Below are positions 21,299-25,979 of a stretch of DNA of 25,979 bases, piece after piece. Each line of letters opens with the position of its first letter. The first letter of the stretch is position 1. Source of the stretch: Methanobacteriota archaeon (GTDB lineage Archaea > Thermoplasmatota > E2 > DHVEG-1); assembly GCA_026394435.1 (NCBI GenBank), contig JAPKYG010000218.1, forward strand, positions 1 to 25,979, written 5' to 3'. The notes below the pieces were generated by a model. It saw only the letters and a program-made list of their open reading frames with translations, had not been told where the DNA came from and made no database searches. A program made the translations under genes and the position numbers.

Positions 21299-24142
21299 AT
21301 GCAGAGATGGGGTTCAAACCAAAAAATAAGGAAAGAAAAATCTCTTCCAATCATTATCGTCATAGCGACCCTGATAATCCTTACGAATTTCAGTACGATA
21401 TCTGCACTTCGTTTTTCTCCAATAATCGAAATTTCTGATTCATCGATCACCTATACCTTCTCGTTTGATACACCACTCCTTGCGGATGTTCAGATGAACA
21501 ATCGAACATTCACGAAAATCGACCTAAATGATTGTTTTTCATACGCCCAACCAGGATTCCCGGCACTCCCGGTGTATCCCGCTCAACTCTTACTCCCTCA
21601 AGGAGCATCGGTTGCCGAGCTTCATGTCACCTACCAGGAGCTACAGGAGATACCCTACGATGTCTTGAACAAACCTATTCTCCCTGAACAAGAGTTCGTC
21701 CGCATAGGTATGGACGAAAACCCTCCGTTCGTGATGAATAACACCACCTACGCATCACCAACCCCGGTGTTTGAGTACATCTATGAAAACGGAGGAATTG
21801 GATATTGTCGGGGTTTTGCTATTTTAACCGTGTATCTCTATCCTGTACAATATATTCCAAAAAGCGGATCACTGTATTATTTCCCTGAGATGACCGTGAC
21901 CGTCGACTTAACACAAACAGAGGAAGCCGCACTCACGAAAAATCTTACCTTCCTTAGGTATAGTGAGACGGATCAAGAAGTGATTCAAGAGATGGTAACC
22001 AATCCATCTATTATTTCTACCTACACTCTGACGACAGAAAATCCACTTGAAAATGACATTGAGACAACAGGTGGAGAACCTGCGGGGGGAGAAGCACCCT
22101 TAGGAGGTTACAACAATAGCGTGTGTGATCCTACTAAGCATTACCAATATGTGATCATTACCAGTACAAGTTTGAAGGATACGACCGGATATGATTACAA
22201 CTGGACGAGTTTGATCAACCATCGAAGAACCTATAATGGTTTCAATGGAACGATCGTGACCGTGCAAGAGATCGATGCCTGTATGGCTTACTGGAATAGC
22301 TCTGCTACCTTTAATGACAGCCCAGCGCATATCAGAGAATTCTGTAAGGACGCGTACCTGAATTGGGGAACCGAATATATCCTGTTGGGAGGTGATTGGG
22401 ATAGTACAGTCAGTCATCAAATCGTCCCGTATCGTTTGTTTACCGATAGAGAAGAGACAGAAACCTACAATACCATGGCCTGTGACATGTACTATAGTCA
22501 TCTTGATGGGGATTGGTATTACTCTGCTCAAGGTATATGGGGCGGAGGGCGAAGCAGTGGTGTCAATGATTACTATGGAGAGTTATACATCGGCCGTATC
22601 GCTGCGTATAACGCCTCCATGGTCTCGAACGCAGTTCGAAAAATCATCTGGTACGATCTTAATGCTTCTGGCGACTGGCTTTGCCAAGCTTCGTTCCTTG
22701 GTGGTGACCTCGGATGGGCATCCACCTCGAAAGAATACATGGAAGAGCTCCGACTGGGTACTGACACCTATAGGACGTTTACTGGATTTGAAGAATGGAA
22801 CGCTGCGCATCCAGAGTCTTCCGTTGATACCTCAGAACGACTGTATCACGCCGACCTAGGAAATACTCACAAGACCTACTTTTCAAATTCGATAGAAAAT
22901 GACAATGCATCCATCATCAGCCACCTAGATCATAGTGATTATAACTCACCGTTTGGTCTAACGAACTGGGACTCTCGCTATAACTCCAAACCGTTCTTCG
23001 GATACTCACAGGGCTGTTTAGGGGGTCGTTTCCATGCAGGGAACGCAGGGTCAGAACAACTGATGTGCCGCTATCCGGAACGACACGCGTTTGCGCTCGT
23101 TCTCAACACCGGGTATGGGTACGCGAGTTCCTCGAATACCAATGGGCCAAGTCAATACATCCAATGCTACTTCTGGGATTATTTCTTTAACAACCAATCC
23201 AATGACATGGACAACTGGCGACTCGGCAAAGGTCTCGCATATTCTCAAGATATGATGAGTGAAAACATAGATATCTCCAGTCACGCTTGGTGTTATGCTT
23301 GGTATAGTGTGCATCTCTTTGGGGATCCTGCACAAACGTTACGGTTGAAAGATTCCATGGCAAGTGATATTGTTTTCGGTTATGAAAATCCAAGCAACGG
23401 AGCAAGCAACGTCCTGATCACGACCTCGACCTTAGACATAACTATAGAACAGTCGCAGGGACAATCGTTTAATTACACGATTCAAACCGTACCATACATT
23501 GGAAGCTTTGCAGTCCAAGGAGAAAGTAGCGGGACAAAATCATGCCCAGTCACAGGCCTCAATTACTCGACAACCTATCACTGGTTTGTCAATGCCACCG
23601 ATGGAACCAGCTGGACGAATGAGACCTACCTGTTTACCACCGAAAGTTTGGATGCCAGTCCCCCACAAATATCCGATATTGTTCTCAGGACCTCAAATCC
23701 AGTAGATCTCCAACCAGGGTTTAGCTGGGAAAACATAACCTGTTCAGTAACAGACAATGTTCATGTCAACAATGTGTCCTTACTAATCACGTATCCGAAT
23801 AGTTCCTTGACGAATCTTACGATGAATAAAAAAATGGGATCCTCCACGTATTACTATAACGTAAGCTTCTCCCAGCAGGGTAACTTTTCTTATTTCATAT
23901 GGGCAAATGACACGAAAAATAACTACGCGGCTTCAGCCCCCAACTATTTTTCATTAGCACCAAATTGGGATATCAACAATGATGGGATGTGCAATATGCT
24001 AGACCTTACCTTTGTATCTGTTCAATATGGTCAAATAAACACGCCTGGCTGGATACGCGAAGACGTTGACAATAATGGACAAATCCAGGTAATTGACCTC
24101 GTCTTCGTCTCAAACCATTATGAGGAATCCTGGTGGGTATAA
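21299..24142 (+). CDS. Secreted C25 (gingipain-like) protease with dockerin-like C-terminus
   Basis: The 947 residues start with a basic segment and a hydrophobic signal (about 15-36). An N-terminal propeptide-like beta region runs to about 260, followed by the C25 caspase-like domain: VIITSTSLKD, LNWGTEYILLGGDW, YIGRIAAYN. The likely catalytic pair is His542 or His545 in SHLDHSDYN and Cys573 in GYSQGCLGGRF, about 30 residues apart as in gingipains; HLFGDPAQTL ends the domain. A fibronectin-like and an Ig-like module follow, then two calcium-type loops (WDINNDGMCNMLDL and DVDNNGQIQVIDL) forming a dockerin-like end at about 889-945. It should digest protein outside the cell. Unlike its neighbours it lacks the RFPHAFP tail, so it may be held by a cohesin-like partner. 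Confidence 0.9.
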   Translation: MQRWGSNQKIRKEKSLPIIIVIATLIILTNFSTISALRFSPIIEISDSSITYTFSFDTPLLADVQMNNRTFTKIDLNDCFSYAQPGFPALPVYPAQLLLPQGASVAELHVTYQELQEIPYDVLNKPILPEQEFVRIGMDENPPFVMNNTTYASPTPVFEYIYENGGIGYCRGFAILTVYLYPVQYIPKSGSLYYFPEMTVTVDLTQTEEAALTKNLTFLRYSETDQEVIQEMVTNPSIISTYTLTTENPLENDIETTGGEPAGGEAPLGGYNNSVCDPTKHYQYVIITSTSLKDTTGYDYNWTSLINHRRTYNGFNGTIVTVQEIDACMAYWNSSATFNDSPAHIREFCKDAYLNWGTEYILLGGDWDSTVSHQIVPYRLFTDREETETYNTMACDMYYSHLDGDWYYSAQGIWGGGRSSGVNDYYGELYIGRIAAYNASMVSNAVRKIIWYDLNASGDWLCQASFLGGDLGWASTSKEYMEELRLGTDTYRTFTGFEEWNAAHPESSVDTSERLYHADLGNTHKTYFSNSIENDNASIISHLDHSDYNSPFGLTNWDSRYNSKPFFGYSQGCLGGRFHAGNAGSEQLMCRYPERHAFALVLNTGYGYASSSNTNGPSQYIQCYFWDYFFNNQSNDMDNWRLGKGLAYSQDMMSENIDISSHAWCYAWYSVHLFGDPAQTLRLKDSMASDIVFGYENPSNGASNVLITTSTLDITIEQSQGQSFNYTIQTVPYIGSFAVQGESSGTKSCPVTGLNYSTTYHWFVNATDGTSWTNETYLFTTESLDASPPQISDIVLRTSNPVDLQPGFSWENITCSVTDNVHVNNVSLLITYPNSSLTNLTMNKKMGSSTYYYNVSFSQQGNFSYFIWANDTKNNYAASAPNYFSLAPNWDINNDGMCNMLDLTFVSVQYGQINTPGWIREDVDNNGQIQVIDLVFVSNHYEESWWV

Positions 24143-24162
24143 TTTTTGTTTAAGCGAACATA

Positions 24163-24221
24163 GAACAGGGAGAAAAACATAAAATATCGTTTCTCCTATC
24201 TTTCGTGACTGCCCCCTGTTC
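24163..24221 (+). promoter_or_regulatory. Overlapping alternative hairpins ahead of the zinc-ribbon gene
   Basis: GAACAGGG (24163-24170) pairs perfectly with CCCTGTTC (24214-24221), and GGAGAAA (24169-24175) with TTTCTCC (24190-24196). Both stems claim the GG at 24169-24170. The outer one would fold over the GTG start at 24205. It may simply be a C25 gene terminator or a switchable leader. Confidence 0.4.
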
Positions 24222-24345
24222 AAAATGTGGAATAAAAATCAAGTACGAGAATCATCCAGGCAATAGAGTAACTATTGTCTGTCCGACTTGTGGAAGCACA
24301 GAAATTGTCTGCCTTGAAAAACCGAGTAAACAACCTCGGACGTGA
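24205..24345 (+). CDS. 46-residue zinc-ribbon protein
   Basis: A GTG-led frame of 46 codons reads VTAPCSKCGIKIKYE, then VTIVCPTCGSTEIVCLEK. The two CxxC knuckles (Cys5/Cys8 and Cys26/Cys29), 18 residues apart, with an intervening hairpin make a classic zinc ribbon of the kind found in archaeal transcription and RNA-related small proteins. A fifth Cys (36) is extra. The start is inferred: no ATG is in frame and no clean ribosome site is seen, though GGGAG lies about 32 bases upstream. It sits about 60 bases past the C25 gene. It is missed by size-filtered gene callers. Coding is likely from the cysteine spacing; the partner is unknown. Confidence 0.65.
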   Translation: MTAPCSKCGIKIKYENHPGNRVTIVCPTCGSTEIVCLEKPSKQPRT

Positions 24346-24451
24346 CTGTTTTTTTCTTCTTCAAACAAAAAGCAGTAAGAAAGGACAAACAAGTTTATTT
24401 TGTTGAGAGTCTTAAGATATGATATCATAGACCGTACGAAATTTTGATAAA

Positions 24452-24461
24452 TCTTTAAATA
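24452..24461 (+). promoter_or_regulatory. TATA box of the PPC/DUF296 gene
   Basis: TTTAAATA at 24454-24461 would place the transcript start about 25-27 bases downstream, near 24484. That is right at the second ATG (24486), favouring a leaderless message beginning there and not at the ATG at 24468. Confidence 0.55.
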
Positions 24462-24485
24462 CGAACTATGGATGATGCAGGTTAT

Positions 24486-24905
24486 ATGAATTACAAACGA
24501 TTTGACAATAAGGTCGTCGTCCGCATAGACAAAGGCGAAGAAATCGTTGACGCACTGAAAACCATTTGCAAGAAACTTGATATCAAACTCGGGTCAATCG
24601 TTGGAATTGGCGCAGCAGATAAAGTCACGATAGGCCTCCTTAACACAAAAACAAAAAAATATCAGTCAAAAGAATTCACAGGAGATCATGAGATAGCGCC
24701 TCTTATTGGGAATATCACCCTGATGAATGGCGAGGTGTACCTTCATCTCCATGTCACTATTTGTAATGTTGAACATAAGGCATTAGGCGGCCATCTTACC
24801 TCAGCGGTGGTTAGCGCAATGTTCGAAGGAATTATTGATATCATAGAAGGTCAGGTCACTAGAGAGTACAATGACGAAGTTGGTTTAAACCTCCTTAAGC
24901 TTTAA
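24486..24905 (+). CDS. PPC/DUF296-domain protein
   Basis: From the second in-frame ATG the protein has 139 residues, essentially one PPC (plants and prokaryotes conserved) domain. It opens YKRFDNKVVVRIDKGEEIVDAL, continues SIVGIGAADKVTIGLL and PLIGNITLMNGEVYLHLHVTI, and closes with HKALGGHLTSAVVSAMFEGIID and NDEVGLNLL. The His residues in LHLH and GGHL form the usual metal site of the trimeric fold. In plants the domain partners AT-hook proteins; archaeal free-standing copies have no established role, though DNA-related regulation is often proposed. The earlier ATG at 24468 would add six residues (MDDAGY) that lie outside the domain and too close to the TATA box. The gene looks intact and is cytoplasmic. 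Confidence 0.88.
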   Translation: MNYKRFDNKVVVRIDKGEEIVDALKTICKKLDIKLGSIVGIGAADKVTIGLLNTKTKKYQSKEFTGDHEIAPLIGNITLMNGEVYLHLHVTICNVEHKALGGHLTSAVVSAMFEGIIDIIEGQVTREYNDEVGLNLLKL

Positions 24906-24972
24906 TAGACTTGATTTTAAACAACATATTTTGTCTTGCTATATTACAAAAATTGATATCTTTATAATCTTG

Positions 24973-25036
24973 CATCGGAAAAGCATTAACACGGTTTTAA
25001 CTCATGTTTGTACTCATCGTAAATAGATATAAAAAG
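24973..25036 (+). repeat. Dispersed intergenic repeat, copy D
   Basis: CATCGGAAAAGCATTAACACGG, then ACTCATGTTTGTACTCATCG and ATAAAAAG match copy C with a few changes (TGTTTGTACTCAT for TGTTTTGTGCTAAT). The 3' end of the minus-strand Ig-like gene runs into it, so its last codons are repeat sequence. Confidence 0.6.
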
Positions 25037-25779
25037 AAAAAATCTGAAGACATGAGAAATAAAAAACGTTGGATGATTATCTCTGACATAGGTTTGAAGA
25101 TAAAATCACTACTTTTTGACGTGCTCATCTCAGTGATTGCTTCATTTCCTGCAAAATCACATGCCTTTGCAGTTATTGTATGGTTTCCTATTCCGCTCCA
25201 AATGAATTCATATGGAAAAGTGGTATCTTCATTTACAGGCTCAGTATTATCATCTGCATAGAATATTACAGTATGAATACCGCTTGTAATATCAGTAGCA
25301 TCTGCTGTAAATTTAATTTCATAAAATGATATTTTTTCTTTATTCAAACTCACCTCGGGGGAAGTCATATCTATTTTTATCCAGTCTGAGGTATGAACAG
25401 GCCCAATGTTGCCGACATGGTCAACTGCGTAGAAACTGGCAGTGTGAACCCCGTCTTTGTTTATTGTTATGGTTAAATTATACTTTGCTGTGTGCTCATT
25501 TCGTATATCAACCTGCGTCCAATTAGAGTCCTCTTGTCCCTTAGTTGTTACCTTGTAGTAGATGTAAGCTAGTTGTATATCATCTTCTGCATGAAATGTT
25601 ACATTCACAGGAGTTATGTACCATTCAAAATTACCGTTTGGTTCTGCTGGATTAATTGTTATGCTTCCATCTAAAGTCCCTACTGTTTTAATTATGGCAG
25701 TACCAGAAACATTAATGCTTATAAATGCAAAACAAAGACTTACATATATTATAAATAATTTCAATATTTTTTTATTCAT
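24997..25779 (-). CDS. Secreted protein with Ig-like domains, C-terminus in repeat
   Basis: The start is set at the second of two adjacent ATGs (MNKKILKL) because GGGAG lies five bases upstream. A signal peptide ends near VSGTA. Two bacterial Ig-like/Big_3-type modules follow: PVNVTFHAEDDIQLAYIYY with ASFYAVDHVGNIG, and ADATDITSGIHTVIFYADD with TITAKACDFAGNEA. These are adhesion or spacer domains outside the cell. The last residues (QRFLFLMSSDFFFLYLF, then TMSTNMS) are unlike the rest and are encoded by the dispersed repeat, so the natural tail is probably lost. A TATA box (AATTTATATAC near 25822-25832) is properly placed. No enzyme motif is present. Confidence 0.75.
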   Translation of the reverse strand: MNKKILKLFIIYVSLCFAFISINVSGTAIIKTVGTLDGSITINPAEPNGNFEWYITPVNVTFHAEDDIQLAYIYYKVTTKGQEDSNWTQVDIRNEHTAKYNLTITINKDGVHTASFYAVDHVGNIGPVHTSDWIKIDMTSPEVSLNKEKISFYEIKFTADATDITSGIHTVIFYADDNTEPVNEDTTFPYEFIWSGIGNHTITAKACDFAGNEAITEMSTSKSSDFIFKPMSEIIIQRFLFLMSSDFFFLYLFTMSTNMS

Positions 25780-25859
25780 CATATCTCCCTCAATTTTTAA
25801 CATTTTGAAATAATTAGTAGTATATAAATTTTATTGAACTGTACTGTCAACCGACATCG

Positions 25860-25979
25860 CTAACGTTCATAATAGAATGATGCTGGTATTCCCTCAACAC
25901 CAAGGGAATATCGTACATTGTTGAACCATTCTATGTATTCAGACAGAAGAAGTGAAACGTTTTCGAAAACCTTGTCAAG
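25860..25979 (-). CDS. Transposase C-terminus, integrase-core type (partial)
   Basis: A minus-strand frame entering from the right edge codes 39 residues to a TAG at 25860-25862. SEYIEWFNNVRYSLGVEGIP followed by ASFYYER is the end of an rve (DDE) transposase of the IS481/IS3-like kind: the WFNNVR...LG...P pattern is the last helix and loop. The catalytic Asp and Glu lie outside the window, so activity and IS family cannot be judged. It points into the Ig-like gene region, and an insertion sequence next to repeat-rich DNA fits an accessory region. Confidence 0.75.
   Translation of the reverse strand, partial: LDKVFENVSLLLSEYIEWFNNVRYSLGVEGIPASFYYER

Noticed and set aside
22392..22859. 155-codon frame inside the C25 protease gene
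   Set aside because: It overlaps conserved C25 coding sequence in another frame and has no recognisable domain.
24997..25060. A fourth RFPHAFP-type tail on the Ig-like protein (QRFLFL near its end)
   Set aside because: Only a chance Arg-Phe match; the Pro-His-x-Phe-Pro core and final Gly-Tyr are missing and the codons come from the dispersed repeat.

Overview
The window looks like a piece of an archaeal genome, most likely a Thermoplasmatota lineage of the sediment type (MBG-D/Thermoprofundales or a close relative). The reasons are AT-rich DNA, archaeal TATA boxes (such as TTTAAATA and TATAAATA) upstream of genes, a tRNA-Asn gene without an encoded CCA, and an unusual load of exported proteases and PKD-domain proteins. 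MBG-D archaea are known for secreted peptidases, including C25/gingipain-like and papain-like enzymes, thought to degrade detrital protein. The taxonomic call is inference.

Left part (1-6300): the end of a possible beta-helix protein, a small lipoprotein, a heavily frameshifted subtilisin-like protease, a secreted DOMON/CBM9-like protein, a large secreted alpha/alpha-toroid protein with a PKD domain, and a small secreted beta-domain protein. The 0.75 kb gap at 5160-5908 is full of short repeats and hairpins. Middle-left (6330-7900): two single-gene units, a DUF2284 metal-binding protein and a PNPOx-fold flavoprotein, each bracketed by degenerate tRNA 3'-end copies. Housekeeping block (7987-12200): folD, a SAM methyltransferase, small unknown proteins, a four-helix membrane protein with an operator-like palindrome in its promoter, and a TrmB-like regulator.

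Right part (12289-25979): a run of exported proteins. These are an unknown secreted protein, a beta-lactamase-fold serine hydrolase, a metzincin-like metalloprotease with thrombospondin-3-like calcium repeats, a broken NosD-like beta-helix/PKD protein, a C1 (papain) protease with two PKD domains, and a 947-residue C25 protease ending in a dockerin-like domain. A decayed mcrC gene and a tRNA-Asn gene separate the C1 and C25 genes. A zinc-ribbon miniprotein, a PPC/DUF296 protein, an Ig-like secreted protein and a transposase C-terminus close the window.

The strongest unexplained signals are these. (1) Three otherwise different secreted proteins share a C-terminal tail (PKD - TMP - LFxRFPHxFPxLRxxxGY-COOH) that behaves like a sorting or anchoring signal. 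(2) The broken subtilase and the C1 protease share a nearly identical promoter and leader, which suggests a protease regulon. (3) tRNA 3'-end copies punctuate single-gene cassettes at 6.4-7.9 kb. (4) A 14-bp tRNA-Asn 3'-end remnant at 16519 suggests that 16.5-21 kb is a tRNA-borne islet. (5) Several families of intergenic repeats are dispersed among the secreted-protein genes.
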